Source of the DNA: an uncultured Lactobacillus sp.
GTDB taxonomy: Bacteria; Bacillota; Bacilli; Lactobacillales; Lactobacillaceae
DNA length: 64,000 nucleotides
Direction of reading: 5' to 3'
Assembly (NCBI GenBank): GCA_937874185.1
Contig: CALNAK010000021.1
Span: 62,001-126,000 of the forward strand
Position numbers and translations under genes: made by a program. The notes below the pieces were generated by a model that did no database searches, was not told the origin of the DNA, and saw nothing but the letters and a program-made list of their open reading frames with translations. Every line of letters begins with the position of its first letter. Within the stretch, counting starts at the first letter, position 1. Shown here piece after piece: positions 53,349-63,058 of this stretch.

Positions 53349-54644
53349 CTAATCTTCAACTGGAGATTCCATTGTTAATTCTTCTTTTAAATACTGTTTA
53401 TCAAGAATTTTGATAAATGGATAATAAATAAATGCTCCCAAAATAATTTCAAATAATTGTAGAACAGCTGCTAACCAACTTCCTGTTGATAACCATCCTG
53501 AAATAATTGGTGGTGTCGTCCAAGGCAAAATAACCCCATTAGTATATGGAATCCAGTGCAAGGTAAACGCCATCCCTGAAATCAAAACATTAACAACTGG
53601 CACGATCACAAAAGGAATCGCTACGGCTGGATTCAAGACAATTGGTAAACCAAAGATAACCGGTTCCCCAATTCCAAAAATACTTGGAATTATTGTCAAT
53701 TTACCCAAACTTTTAATTCGTTTGGATTTACAGACAAAGAGCATAACAATTATTAATGACAGAACACTACCGCCACCACCATAAGTTGAGAAACTTTCAA
53801 TAAATTGTTCTGTATAAATATGTGGTAACGCGTGGCCTGCTTGAAAGGCTTTTAAATTATCTTGTTGTAAAACGAAAAATATCGGTGACCAAACACTATT
53901 AGTGACCGATGGACCATTGATTCCAAAACACCAAAGTACTGATGCCAAAAAGATATACAACAAAACTGATGGTAAGGAGTTACCGACATTTTTTAATGGT
54001 GCTTGTAACATCGTATAAATAAAATTATAAGCAGTCCCAAAACTACTAAGGCTAAACAATATTCTGACTAAGAAGAATATCAAAACGACGAATCCTGTTG
54101 GTAATAACGCATCAAAAGATTCACTAACCTCTGGTGGCACCCCGCTTGGCATCTTAATGGTCCATTTTTTCTTAATCGCAAATCGAAATAATTCGACACT
54201 AATAATGGCTGTAAACATCCCCAGAAAGATACCATTTGGTCCTAAATAAATTGTTTTAACGGCACTTATCGTATGTGTACCAGAACCAATTGTTGTCGGT
54301 GTCATAATTAAAAATGAGACAATTGCGACAGCACTAGCGTGAACTGCGACCAATCCTCGATTCTTACCGTACGCGTATGAAATGCCAAAACACGATAACA
54401 GTCCAGTAAAACTGAAAACTGAGTTAGAAACGGCACTGAACCACTCTAACCATTTTGGTCCAAAGATTCCCATCCAAAAATTAGACCAACCTGGAATTGG
54501 AAAATTTCCAATCAAAAGAAATATTGAAATGACTAGTATCAGTGGTGTAATGATCAGAAATCCATCACGTAATGATTTCAATACCACATTATCTGCCAAT
54601 TTACTTGTTGCCGGCTTTAAAAAAGTTTCTATTTTATTTTGCAC
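53349..54644 (-). CDS. PTS EIIC, cellobiose/lichenan family
   Basis: 431 residues, about ten membrane helices. Family signatures: LKSLRDGFLIITPLILV at the start, FGINGPSVTNSVWSPI, EPVIFGLPIVLNP with the conserved Glu, and PWTTPPIISGWLSTG. It transports a beta-glucoside-type sugar. No EIIA or EIIB adjoins; these would be supplied from elsewhere. GTG start, with GAGGGG 10 bp upstream. 47% or so of positions look shared with the second EIIC at 61704, by eye only. Confidence 0.9.
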   Translation of the reverse strand: MQNKIETFLKPATSKLADNVVLKSLRDGFLIITPLILVISIFLLIGNFPIPGWSNFWMGIFGPKWLEWFSAVSNSVFSFTGLLSCFGISYAYGKNRGLVAVHASAVAIVSFLIMTPTTIGSGTHTISAVKTIYLGPNGIFLGMFTAIISVELFRFAIKKKWTIKMPSGVPPEVSESFDALLPTGFVVLIFFLVRILFSLSSFGTAYNFIYTMLQAPLKNVGNSLPSVLLYIFLASVLWCFGINGPSVTNSVWSPIFFVLQQDNLKAFQAGHALPHIYTEQFIESFSTYGGGGSVLSLIIVMLFVCKSKRIKSLGKLTIIPSIFGIGEPVIFGLPIVLNPAVAIPFVIVPVVNVLISGMAFTLHWIPYTNGVILPWTTPPIISGWLSTGSWLAAVLQLFEIILGAFIYYPFIKILDKQYLKEELTMESPVED

Positions 54645-54840
54645 AAATTTTGATCCCCTCGAAAATACTTATATCCCCATAAAATCTATTCAATATAATA
54701 TTTTATATTATTTCTTTAGAAAAAGAATGATTTTTATATAATTTGTTAAATCATTGTCAAATCAGTAACCGCAATCATTTTATCTTCTAAACAATCCAGA
54801 AATTTATTTATTCCAAATAGACATTTTTAATATTATTGTA

Positions 54841-54853
54841 GAATACGAACATT
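54841..54853 (+). promoter_or_regulatory. PurBox-like sequence upstream of guaD
   Basis: GAATACGAACATT fits the lactococcal PurBox pattern AWWWCCGAACWWT with two mismatches; it lies 10 bp upstream of a probable -35. Confidence 0.35.
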
Positions 54854-54863
54854 TTACTATTTA

Positions 54864-54893
54864 TTTACATAAATATTCATGTTACTCTTATAA
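54864..54893 (+). promoter_or_regulatory. Promoter of guaD-permease
   Basis: TTTACA, 18 bp, TTATAA; the AAGGAAG ribosome site follows at 54905. Confidence 0.5.
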
Positions 54894-54950
54894 CAACAAA
54901 ATTTAAGGAAGTGTTAGATTATCACCTATCGAATAGTTTTTGAGGGACCT

Positions 54951-56255
54951 ATGGTTACTTCAGCGACGTTTGACAAGGCGGATTTTACACCAGATGTTCT
55001 CATATGTGTAGACCAGTCAGGTACAATTGACCGCGTTATATCCGCTACTGATTCAGATTATCAGTCTGTCAAACAAACTGCGATATCTCAGGATATCCTT
55101 CAAGTCATACCAGAAGGAAATTATATTTTACCGGGATTCACTGATTTACATATTCACGCTCCACAATGGCCTCAAGCAGGATTTGCTTTAGACAAACCGC
55201 TTTACGAATGGCTTAATACCTATACTTTTCCACTAGAATCTAAGTTTAAGGATTTAGAGTTTGCTGAAAAAGTTTATCGTAGTCTAGTCAAAGAACTCTT
55301 AGCTAATGGAACCACCACTGGGCTTTTCTTCGGCTCTATTCATACTAATGCCAATTTAATCTTGGCAAAAGTCTGTGCACAATTTGGTCAACGAGCTTTT
55401 ATTGGAAAAGTTGCAATGGATAATCCTGATCAAACACCAGATTATTATCGTGATGATTCTTCAAAAGAGGCACTTGCCGAAACAGAAAAATTCATCAACC
55501 AAATATTTGAACTTCAAAAACAAACAGGTGCTGAATTAACTCCAGTGATCACTCCAAGATTTGTTCCCAGTTGTACCGATGAAACTCTGGCCGGATTAGG
55601 TAAACTAGCAAAGAAATATGATTTACCAATTCAATCACATTGTAGTGAAAGTATTTGGGAAGATCAGTACGCTATCGACCGTTTCCATAAACGTGATGCA
55701 GAAGTCTTAGATCAATACGGTCTTTTAACTGACAAAGCTGTCATGGCTCATGGAACACAATTAACTGATTCAGATCTTGATTTATTTAGTCAAAAGCAAA
55801 CTGCCATTGCACACTGTCCTATTTCCAATGTTTACTTCGGAAATTCAGTCATGCGTGTCAATGACGCCCATCAAAAAAATGTCAAAGTCGGAATGGGTAC
55901 CGACATCTCCGGAGGATTCTCTCCTAGTATTTATCGCAATATGCAACAAGCTATTATGTCATCACAGACTCTGAAAGACTCAGGCAACGACCAAGCTAGA
56001 ATTTCTGCTGCCAATGCCTTTTATCTTGCAACTATTGGTGGTGCTAACGCGTTACATATCCAAACTGGACAAATTAAACCAGGCTACAAAGCTGATTTAC
56101 AAATTGTTCAAGATCAATACTTCGATATATCTTCAAATCAACCTCAAGAAATATTTGAGCGACTTGTTTATCACACTAACAAAGAAAACATCAAGCAAGT
56201 TTATGTTTCAGGAAAGTTAGTTCATAACAACTTAGGAGAAGACTATGGCAAATAA
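54951..56255 (+). CDS. guaD: Guanine deaminase
   Basis: 434 residues from the ATG given. Converts guanine to xanthine and ammonia. Amidohydrolase: PGFTDLHIHAPQW zinc motif, GTTTGLFFGSIH, HCSES, AHGTQL, AHCPISNVYFGN and GMGTDISGG. The reading frame stays open upstream to 54918 with residues TYRIVFEGP, which look like the missing first strand of this fold, and the best ribosome site (AAGGAA at 54905) points to an ATT/ATC start at 54918-54923. The ATG is kept as the conservative start. It overlaps the permease gene by 11 bp. Confidence 0.92.
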   Translation: MVTSATFDKADFTPDVLICVDQSGTIDRVISATDSDYQSVKQTAISQDILQVIPEGNYILPGFTDLHIHAPQWPQAGFALDKPLYEWLNTYTFPLESKFKDLEFAEKVYRSLVKELLANGTTTGLFFGSIHTNANLILAKVCAQFGQRAFIGKVAMDNPDQTPDYYRDDSSKEALAETEKFINQIFELQKQTGAELTPVITPRFVPSCTDETLAGLGKLAKKYDLPIQSHCSESIWEDQYAIDRFHKRDAEVLDQYGLLTDKAVMAHGTQLTDSDLDLFSQKQTAIAHCPISNVYFGNSVMRVNDAHQKNVKVGMGTDISGGFSPSIYRNMQQAIMSSQTLKDSGNDQARISAANAFYLATIGGANALHIQTGQIKPGYKADLQIVQDQYFDISSNQPQEIFERLVYHTNKENIKQVYVSGKLVHNNLGEDYGK

Positions 56256-57582
56256 TAAAAGTAATTTACTAATTGGACCAGATGACAAAATTGGAATGGG
56301 TGAAGCTGGATTCCTTGGTTTACAACATGTGTTGGCCATGGATATCTATGTTCCACCAATTATCTTAGCTAGTATGATGGCCATGGGGTTAAATGACCAA
56401 ATGGGCTTGTTACAGTCAACCTTTTTAGCCGCCGGTATAGGAACAATCCTTCAAACATATGTCTTCATGAAAATGCCAGTTTCTCAAGGACCATCATTTG
56501 TTCCTCTAGGCGCTGCTGCCGGCGTTGTTTTAGCCTCTGGTGGTTTGAAAGGAAATGGAATGGGGAACCTGATAGGAGCCCTTTTGATTGGTTCTATCAT
56601 CTTAATCATCCTTGGCATAACCGGAGTCTTCCAAAAGATAATCAATAAATTAGTTCCTGCTTTAGTCGGTGGTACGATCATTACCTGTGTTGGTTTATCA
56701 CTTATTCCTACAGCCTTGAATAGTAATATTTTTGACGCTCCTGGTAAAATAAACAACAATATTATTCTAGCTTCCATAACTGCATTGACATTGTTAATCG
56801 CCGTTGGAATCAGTTTGAAATTTCCTAGTGTTCGTCGTTTCTTTAGAACAAGCTCAATTGTTTTGGCTCTAGGAGTCGGTACAATTGTTTCAAGTATGAT
56901 GGGACTATTTGACTGGAAAACCGTTACTGACGCTGCCTGGTTTGGTCTCCCACAAAGAACCGTTTTACACTGGGGTATCAATTTCTCCCCTTCAGCGATT
57001 ATTACTTTTATTATTATCTACGCCGTTATTACCACTGAAACTACTGGTACATGGTTCGCAATGGGCGCCGTAACTAACCACGAAATCACTAACAAACAGT
57101 GGAATCACGGTATTATCGGTGAAGGACTAAGTTGTACGATTGCCGCATTATTAGGTACAACTCCTGTTACTGGTTATTCCACAAATGCTGGTGTTATCTC
57201 GATTACTGGTGTTGCAAGTAAAAGAGTCTTCCTCTTTGCGGGAATTTGGTTCACAGTTTTGGGATTCTTCAGTAAATTGTCAGCTTTTCTCGCCGCCATC
57301 CCCGCACCAGTCATTGGTGGTGTCTTCGCTATCATTACAGTAACAATTATGCTTAATGGACTAAACGTTATCCGTGGTTTGGAAACAACCGATCGTGACC
57401 TCTATATCATCGGTATTCCAATCATCTTAACTCTAGCTTTAGTTCTATTACCTGCTGACGTTACTAAAAACGCTCCACAAATTTTACAGTACTTATTAGG
57501 TTCACCAATTGCCGTAGCTGCAATAGCTGCAATTATCCTTAATCTGGTAATGCCAAAAACAGCTCCAGAAAAAACTGCATAA
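56245..57582 (+). CDS. NCS2 nucleobase permease (xanthine/uracil family)
   Basis: 445 residues, about 13-14 helices. FLGLQHVLAMDIYVPPII at helix 1, QGPSFVPLGAAAGV (substrate loop), ETTGTWFAMGAVTNHEI and NAGVISITGVASKRV with the family's Glu and Thr residues. The overlap with guaD shows translation coupling and suggests guanine, hypoxanthine or xanthine transport, a purine salvage pair. Specificity is inferred from context. Confidence 0.88.
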   Translation: MANNKSNLLIGPDDKIGMGEAGFLGLQHVLAMDIYVPPIILASMMAMGLNDQMGLLQSTFLAAGIGTILQTYVFMKMPVSQGPSFVPLGAAAGVVLASGGLKGNGMGNLIGALLIGSIILIILGITGVFQKIINKLVPALVGGTIITCVGLSLIPTALNSNIFDAPGKINNNIILASITALTLLIAVGISLKFPSVRRFFRTSSIVLALGVGTIVSSMMGLFDWKTVTDAAWFGLPQRTVLHWGINFSPSAIITFIIIYAVITTETTGTWFAMGAVTNHEITNKQWNHGIIGEGLSCTIAALLGTTPVTGYSTNAGVISITGVASKRVFLFAGIWFTVLGFFSKLSAFLAAIPAPVIGGVFAIITVTIMLNGLNVIRGLETTDRDLYIIGIPIILTLALVLLPADVTKNAPQILQYLLGSPIAVAAIAAIILNLVMPKTAPEKTA

Positions 57583-57604
57583 TAAACCTTTTAATTATTA
57601 ACAC

Positions 57605-57650
57605 AAAATGTCCAGTCAATTCAAACGATGAATTGACTGGACATTTTTAT
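57605..57650 (+). terminator. Terminator of guaD-permease
   Basis: 18-bp perfect stem AAAATGTCCAGTCAATTC / reverse complement (57605-57622, 57630-57647) then T-run; partly bidirectional. Confidence 0.95.
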
Positions 57651-57745
57651 TAAATACTGTAGAACTATATCAAAAGCATGTTTTTTCCCTTATTCAAAGC
57701 TAAATTACTTATTTTGATTAATTAAAACTTGAAATCAAAAATAAA

Positions 57746-57915
57746 AATACTAACTAGTCTGGAATAAAAATTAAAATTGGCTCAGTAGTGAATTTATTCT
57801 TAGCTGACGAAGGCAGGTTAGAATAAGGCCGAACTTGGAGATGATTCCCGGTTTTGGAATTAGCTTCAAGTCGTGTCCACTACGTTCCAGCCAAATTTAA
57901 TTTTTATGGAAGGCG
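57746..57915. repeat. 170-bp structured intergenic repeat, copy C
   Basis: Same length and fold as copy A but with different stem sequences: P1 TAGTG / CACTA and AAAATTGGCT / AGCCAAATTT-like arms, P2 TTATTCT / AGAATAA, P3 CGAACTTG / CAAGTCG. It fills much of the convergent gap 57583-57945; the remainder is terminator and AT-rich DNA. Confidence 0.8.
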
Positions 57916-57945
57916 GAGTTTATAATACCAACCAAATATCTCATT

Positions 57946-59055
57946 TTATGCAGCCGTAATCTTCATACGACCGCTCTTCTTAGAACGATAAAGATTTCCA
58001 TCCACTCGGTTATAAAAGTCATCTGGCGTAATATCCTTCTTAGAAACAGTTGAAACTCCTATCGAAATAGAAATTGAAACATCCTCTCCGTCAACATTCA
58101 CACTTAAATTATTCAATGCCACAAAAATCTCTTCGACAATAGATCTAGTTGAATTCAAATCATATCCAGGAAAAACCACATTGAATTCCTCTCCACCAGT
58201 TCGATAAAGTTTTACACTTGGATCATTTTCATCAATGACCGTTTGTACAACATCAACCGTATGTTGCAGGACACGATCTCCTGCCAAATGACCGTAAGTA
58301 TCATTGACCTTTTTGAAATGATCAATATCAAACATCATCATTGAGACATCTAATTTATTGTGAACATTACTATTAAATAGTCGTGCTATTTTAGATTCAT
58401 AAGCTGCATAATTCTCGGTTTTAGTTAACGCATCATGATTAGCAAATTTCTTCAACTGTTTTTTCAACTTACTATCTCGTCGCAACATTGCAATATAGCT
58501 ATAAAGTAATATTTCAAAGATAACTAAGTAGAACCATCCCTCTAAGAAAGTTGATACCTGCAATGAGAATTTAATAGTAACAAAGAACCACAACAGTCCT
58601 CCATAGATAGTTCCAACCGTAATATACCTTAAAAATGGATGCATATTAACTTTTAATCTCTGGACATGATTTAATGACCAATAAAACGAAATTAAAGTTG
58701 CTGCATGACACCAAGACTCCCAATAACCTAGTGACGAATTAAAGATCATATAAGTTAATACAATAGGAAAGAAAATATAATATCGTATACGAATATCAAG
58801 GAAATACGCACAAAATACTAACGCAATTAATTGGAAATTCATAAACTCCCAAGAAATACTTTTTCCTATCACAGTTGCTTGTGTACTAAAGATGAACAGC
58901 AACATATAGAAAACACCGAACCAGGAACTAAACATATCAACATTGATTTTACTTTTTTTATTATGTAATACTGATTGAAACCAATCAGATAAAACTTGAT
59001 AAAGCGTAAAGACGCCTAAAATAAAAAAACACACTTGTAATAAATGGCGATACAT
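57946..59055 (-). CDS. Membrane diguanylate cyclase (GGDEF)
   Basis: 369 residues. About six to seven membrane helices (4-25, 46-62, 72-103, 116-130, 145-160, 175-192) then a GGDEF domain: FDIDHFKKVNDTYGH (242-256) and RTGGEEF (287-291). The catalytic signature is intact; the RxxD inhibitory site is absent, so product inhibition is unlikely. It should make cyclic di-GMP. The ATG at 59055 has no good ribosome site close by; the nearest (GGGGGAG) serves a 17-codon reading frame starting 14 bp upstream in another frame. Confidence 0.85.
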   Translation of the reverse strand: MYRHLLQVCFFILGVFTLYQVLSDWFQSVLHNKKSKINVDMFSSWFGVFYMLLFIFSTQATVIGKSISWEFMNFQLIALVFCAYFLDIRIRYYIFFPIVLTYMIFNSSLGYWESWCHAATLISFYWSLNHVQRLKVNMHPFLRYITVGTIYGGLLWFFVTIKFSLQVSTFLEGWFYLVIFEILLYSYIAMLRRDSKLKKQLKKFANHDALTKTENYAAYESKIARLFNSNVHNKLDVSMMMFDIDHFKKVNDTYGHLAGDRVLQHTVDVVQTVIDENDPSVKLYRTGGEEFNVVFPGYDLNSTRSIVEEIFVALNNLSVNVDGEDVSISISIGVSTVSKKDITPDDFYNRVDGNLYRSKKSGRMKITAA

Positions 59056-59310
59056 GCCATGACTGCCATGTCAAAGGTAACTCCCCCCACTAATTATCAT
59101 TAATTTTCTGGGCCTTTTATAAGCGTACTCTTAAAAAAGGAAGTTTTCACTAGGTTGAAAGCAATTTAATAACCTTTTTTATAATGGTATATACAGTTCA
59201 TTATATAAGAAGGAATTAAAATCACAATCATTCTATAATTTAGAATTTATATAAAAATTGATTGAAATAAAATTATATTTTCCTCATTTTTACAGCTTAA
59301 TAACAGACCA

Positions 59311-59347
59311 AAATACCTCCAATTTATAATACAAATTAGAGGTATTT
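59311..59347. terminator. Hairpin terminator after the acetyltransferase gene
   Basis: AAATACCTCCAATTT (59311-59325) pairs with AAATTAGAGGTATTT (59333-59347) with one mismatch. The T-run is weak. Remaining gap 59056-59310 is AT-rich with no gene seen. Confidence 0.55.
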
Positions 59348-59375
59348 CACATTAAAACTGAACTTACTTATACAA

Positions 59376-60539
59376 TTAGAAATAATCTATCAATTGTGGT
59401 TTCTCATGGACGAAAACATCATTCAATTCATTTATCTTATTTAAATCACCTTTGATGGCACCATATTCAGCTAATGAATTCAAACTACGATAACCAAACA
59501 TTGCTTTAGTTAAATTCTGAATTGATAGTTCCAAATTAGCGCCTTCACCGTCAGCGTTTTGGAAATCAACCACACCATCATTAATTTCAAGTGACCAAGT
59601 ATGATCATTCCACTCCAGAGTATCTTCTACCTTAAAGTAAATTTTGCTTAGATTTTTACGTTGAATTGGATAACGTTTAACAAAGTCTTCCAAATCAACA
59701 ATCCGAGCCATCATATATGGCGTAACTTGTAATTTAGCAGAGTATGGATCAGTTAAAATATCCATCTTGAAATCGGGATCTGGTGATTCATAGACAAATT
59801 TTTTGAAAATTGATTGGTGCTTAGTAACAAATTTTAATAATAAACGACGACTCAAGGGATTCAAGTTAGTCCACTCGTGAATATAAAACGTTTCAGCCTC
59901 ATTATAATAAATCAAATATCCTATTAAAATATTGTCATCATCATAAGCTAGTGCAGCCTTATAATCTTGATGCTTATCCAACATATGGTCCCACCACCAC
60001 TGGGCACGGTTGACTCCACCTAGATGGTTATCATCAAGATACATTTTCTTTAGTTCATCGGGAATATTCTTGATATCCATCCGTTCAACATGACCATGAT
60101 CACTATTCTTAATTTTTGGTAAGCGGTCATTACTGATCTCGATTCGAGAATGATCAAATACTTGCTCGTATCCAAATTGACGATAGTACCCAAATGAAAA
60201 TGGTGCTAAATATGATAATGTTACGTGATTCTTATACATATCAGCCAAAGCTTGTTTTAACAAAGTCCCGGCACCACCACGGCCACCAAATTCAGGTGCA
60301 CTCATTACATCGCCAATACCATTCATCTTATATTCAACATCATGGAAATCAACATCGAAAGGAATACTAAACATACCACTTCCCAATTTATTTCCATTCA
60401 TAATGCCATATGATAAGGAATGGTCATATCTTTCTTTAAAGACGTTCTTACGGTGTTCTGAGTCTTCGCGATTAAAGGAATATAAATATAAATCATAGAA
60501 AATATCAAATTTATCTTCATCAAGCAAATATTTATTCAT
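59376..60539 (-). CDS. Eis-like GNAT acetyltransferase with SCP2-type tail
   Basis: 387 residues. N-terminal GNAT domain with acetyl-CoA loop (GDVMSAPEFGGRGGAGTLLK, about 75-95) and YRQFGYE, a second degenerate GNAT lobe, and a C-terminal SCP2-like domain (about 290-385, KIYFKVED...). This is the three-domain layout of Eis proteins, which in mycobacteria acetylate aminoglycosides and proteins. Substrate unknown here. GGAGTG 7 bp before the ATG. Confidence 0.88.
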   Translation of the reverse strand: MNKYLLDEDKFDIFYDLYLYSFNREDSEHRKNVFKERYDHSLSYGIMNGNKLGSGMFSIPFDVDFHDVEYKMNGIGDVMSAPEFGGRGGAGTLLKQALADMYKNHVTLSYLAPFSFGYYRQFGYEQVFDHSRIEISNDRLPKIKNSDHGHVERMDIKNIPDELKKMYLDDNHLGGVNRAQWWWDHMLDKHQDYKAALAYDDDNILIGYLIYYNEAETFYIHEWTNLNPLSRRLLLKFVTKHQSIFKKFVYESPDPDFKMDILTDPYSAKLQVTPYMMARIVDLEDFVKRYPIQRKNLSKIYFKVEDTLEWNDHTWSLEINDGVVDFQNADGEGANLELSIQNLTKAMFGYRSLNSLAEYGAIKGDLNKINELNDVFVHEKPQLIDYF

Positions 60540-60558
60540 AATTTCACTCCCATAAAAA

Positions 60559-60584
60559 AATACTATTCAATTGAGAATAGTATT
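60559..60584 (-). terminator. Terminator of the mupG gene
   Basis: AATACTATTC / GAATAGTATT perfect stem, 6-nt loop, T7 on the minus strand. Confidence 0.88.
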
Positions 60585-60591
60585 CTTTGTT

Positions 60592-61677
60592 TTATTCTGC
60601 TAATTTAAAACTACTCCAAGGCTTAATGTAACTCAACAGAAAAGCCTCGTTTGAATTCAAGTGTCCAATGACATTGCGACGACCATCATTCTTAATATCT
60701 CGAAGGGCAATTTGCGTCTCACCTTTGTATTGACCGTAAGTATCATTGACAATGATAATATCACCACGTTTGATATCTTCAGTATCGTGAGAAGGGAAAT
60801 CTCGATCACGATAGACAACTCTTGTCATTGTACTACGTAACAAATAGTCAGATGCATCACCACGATAAACGTGAGTAGATTTCAAAATAACTTCTTTTTC
60901 GAGATCAGTAGCATTTTGAGAAAAATCTACTTTGAGTACCGGATATGGTGCAAAGAATGCTTCAGCAGCTTCCTTTAATTCTTCATCAGAAGCATATGTG
61001 TTACCAATGATCACATCGTCAACCACACCACTTAATAGTAGATGTTTAACTTGTGTAGAAATCGGTAAATCACGATCATCTTCCAAAGTTGGTAAACCAT
61101 CTTGTACAGGCCATGGTCCAAAAGTTGCTTTATGTGAACTGACAAAAGCAGCTGAGTGGATGTTACGGTCTTTAAAGAAGGTTGACCATTTGATGAAGAA
61201 ATCTTCACCTAATCCAGTATATCTTTGAGGATAGAAATTATGACAACCAAGAAGATTATTAGTATCAGGATGATATGAAATAATATTATCCAAGTAGTGT
61301 GTACCAGAACTCATATTGATTTCAATCTTTAATCCATAAGGATTACGAGTCATCTTAGCTTCTTCCATACCAGAGAAACCTTCATCTAATCTGACTCCGG
61401 CAGCTCCAATATCATGGAAGAATGATAGATCATCATAACTAATACCTAGTGCTTTAAATAATCTAGGATTCATATCAACAATTGTGACAAAGCCAAGTTT
61501 ATTTCCATAAGCAATCGTTTCTTTAAAACGATTAATGGTTTTATCCTTGTCATCACCCAATTCGAGCAATGAGGCAAATATACGTGAATAACCTAGTTTA
61601 CTTGCTGTATCAAGATATTTTTTATCTTCCTCTAAAGTGGAATGCTCAGGATATAGTGATAATCCAAGTCTTCTCAA
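60592..61677 (-). CDS. mupG: MupG-family TIM-barrel glycosidase (DUF871)
   Basis: 361 residues. N-terminal TIM-barrel (LGLSLYPEHSTLEEDKKYLD, GFVTIVDMNPRLFKALGIS, GVRLDEGFSG, LKIEINMSSGTHYLD, HNFYPQRYTGL, FVSSHK) and a small C-terminal beta domain (about 240-355). Staphylococcal MupG cleaves MurNAc-6-phosphate-GlcNAc taken up by a PTS. Next to an EIIC and RpiR-type regulator, a 6-phospho-muramidase acting in cell-wall recycling is likely. GGAGGTCACG upstream. Confidence 0.85.
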   Translation of the reverse strand: MRRLGLSLYPEHSTLEEDKKYLDTASKLGYSRIFASLLELGDDKDKTINRFKETIAYGNKLGFVTIVDMNPRLFKALGISYDDLSFFHDIGAAGVRLDEGFSGMEEAKMTRNPYGLKIEINMSSGTHYLDNIISYHPDTNNLLGCHNFYPQRYTGLGEDFFIKWSTFFKDRNIHSAAFVSSHKATFGPWPVQDGLPTLEDDRDLPISTQVKHLLLSGVVDDVIIGNTYASDEELKEAAEAFFAPYPVLKVDFSQNATDLEKEVILKSTHVYRGDASDYLLRSTMTRVVYRDRDFPSHDTEDIKRGDIIIVNDTYGQYKGETQIALRDIKNDGRRNVIGHLNSNEAFLLSYIKPWSSFKLAE

Positions 61678-61703
61678 AACGTGACCTCCAAAAAATTTAA
61701 TTT

Positions 61704-63011
61704 CTATTTAGCAGTTTCAGCATTGTTTATATCAAGTTCTTCAGCAAGTTTAGATTTATCCATTGACTTGAAGAAGTACCAGTACATCAAAGTATCAAGA
61801 ACAATATTGATGATTTGTAGTACTGATCCTGATAAGTGACCAGTTGCAATGAATCCTGATAGGATTGGTGGAGTTGTCCAAGGAATGTAAACACCCATTG
61901 GTCTAGCAACCCAGCCAAGAGCCATTGATGTATATGTTGTTACAACGTTGATAAGTGGTGTCAAAATAAATGGCACTAACATCTTGTAGTTCATAACAAT
62001 AGGTAGACCGAATAGAATAGGTTCATTAATATTGAATAGAGCCGGTCCAGCAACAAGTTTACCTAATGTCTTTAGTTCCTTACTCTTAGAAGCAAAAGCT
62101 AGAAGCATAGCTAAACCGATTGTGGCACCAGAACCACCCATGTGAACGAAGTTATCGAAGAATGATGTTGTAACGATATTTGGTAGTGCTTTACCAGCAG
62201 TAAAGGCTGCGTGGTTTTGGTTCAAAGCAGTTAACCAGATAGGCATCATAACACCAGAAACAACGTTGGCACCGTGAATACCGAATACCCATAGGAATGA
62301 GATCAAGAATTCAGCAACTAAAGCACCAGGCAATGTGTTACTCAAGTGACCTAGTGGTGCTGCCAAGAAGAATGTGATGATGTTTGGAATACTTTGCATT
62401 GGTGTTGCTTCAACACCGATACGAATTACCCATACAAGAGCTAAAACAATGAAACCTGGGAACAAAGCAGCAAATGAGTTACTTACTGCTGGTGGAACTG
62501 TATCAGGCATCTTGATTGTCCAGTTCTTGTGAACCATCCAAACATAGAAGTCGGTGATAAACAAACCAACAATAATAGCTGTAAATAAACCAGCTGAATC
62601 TAATTGTGTTAGTGGAACCCACAATGCACCAGCTTTATCTGTCTTCAAAGGAATAGTTAGGATGAAAGCACCCAATGAAACGATTGAAGCAGAAATTGGA
62701 TCAACCTTATAACTCTTAGCCAAGTTATAAGAAATACCGATAACGGCAATTAGTCCCATAATATGGAACGATGCGTTAGTTGGATATTGTAAAACAGTTG
62801 CCCAGTTCTTACCAAAGATACCAGCCATAAAGTCTAGATAGGCTTGAATTGGAAATTGTGCGATAATCATGAACAATGAACCAATGATGATCATTGGAAC
62901 AGCTAATGTCATACCATCACGCAATGCAATCAAATGACGAGAAGAAGCAAGTTTACCGGCAAGTGGAATTAACTTGTCATTTACGAAACTGCCAGATTTC
63001 TTTTCAGCCAT
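61704..63011 (-). CDS. PTS EIIC, cellobiose family, in the MupG locus
   Basis: 435 residues, about ten helices. LIALRDGMTLAVPMIIIGSL, FGIHGANVVSGVMMPIW, NINEPILFGLPIVMN and PWTTPPILSGFI. Homologous to the EIIC at 53349. Here context suggests a MurNAc-containing disaccharide substrate, although known MupG partners are glucose-family EIIBC, so the sugar is uncertain. ATG 63011 is chosen, with GGGGG 8 bp upstream; a TTG at 63017 is less well placed. 26 bp upstream of mupG. Confidence 0.9.
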   Translation of the reverse strand: MAEKKSGSFVNDKLIPLAGKLASSRHLIALRDGMTLAVPMIIIGSLFMIIAQFPIQAYLDFMAGIFGKNWATVLQYPTNASFHIMGLIAVIGISYNLAKSYKVDPISASIVSLGAFILTIPLKTDKAGALWVPLTQLDSAGLFTAIIVGLFITDFYVWMVHKNWTIKMPDTVPPAVSNSFAALFPGFIVLALVWVIRIGVEATPMQSIPNIITFFLAAPLGHLSNTLPGALVAEFLISFLWVFGIHGANVVSGVMMPIWLTALNQNHAAFTAGKALPNIVTTSFFDNFVHMGGSGATIGLAMLLAFASKSKELKTLGKLVAGPALFNINEPILFGLPIVMNYKMLVPFILTPLINVVTTYTSMALGWVARPMGVYIPWTTPPILSGFIATGHLSGSVLQIINIVLDTLMYWYFFKSMDKSKLAEELDINNAETAK

Positions 63012-63058
63012 GTGCAAAACCCCCTCAAAATATAAAATAAGTTACTAAGCAGAAACAC

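Noticed and set aside
56484..56981. 165-codon minus-strand frame across the nucleobase permease
   Set aside because: Antisense shadow of a clearly coding membrane protein; Pro/Ile-rich composition typical of reversed hydrophobic helices.
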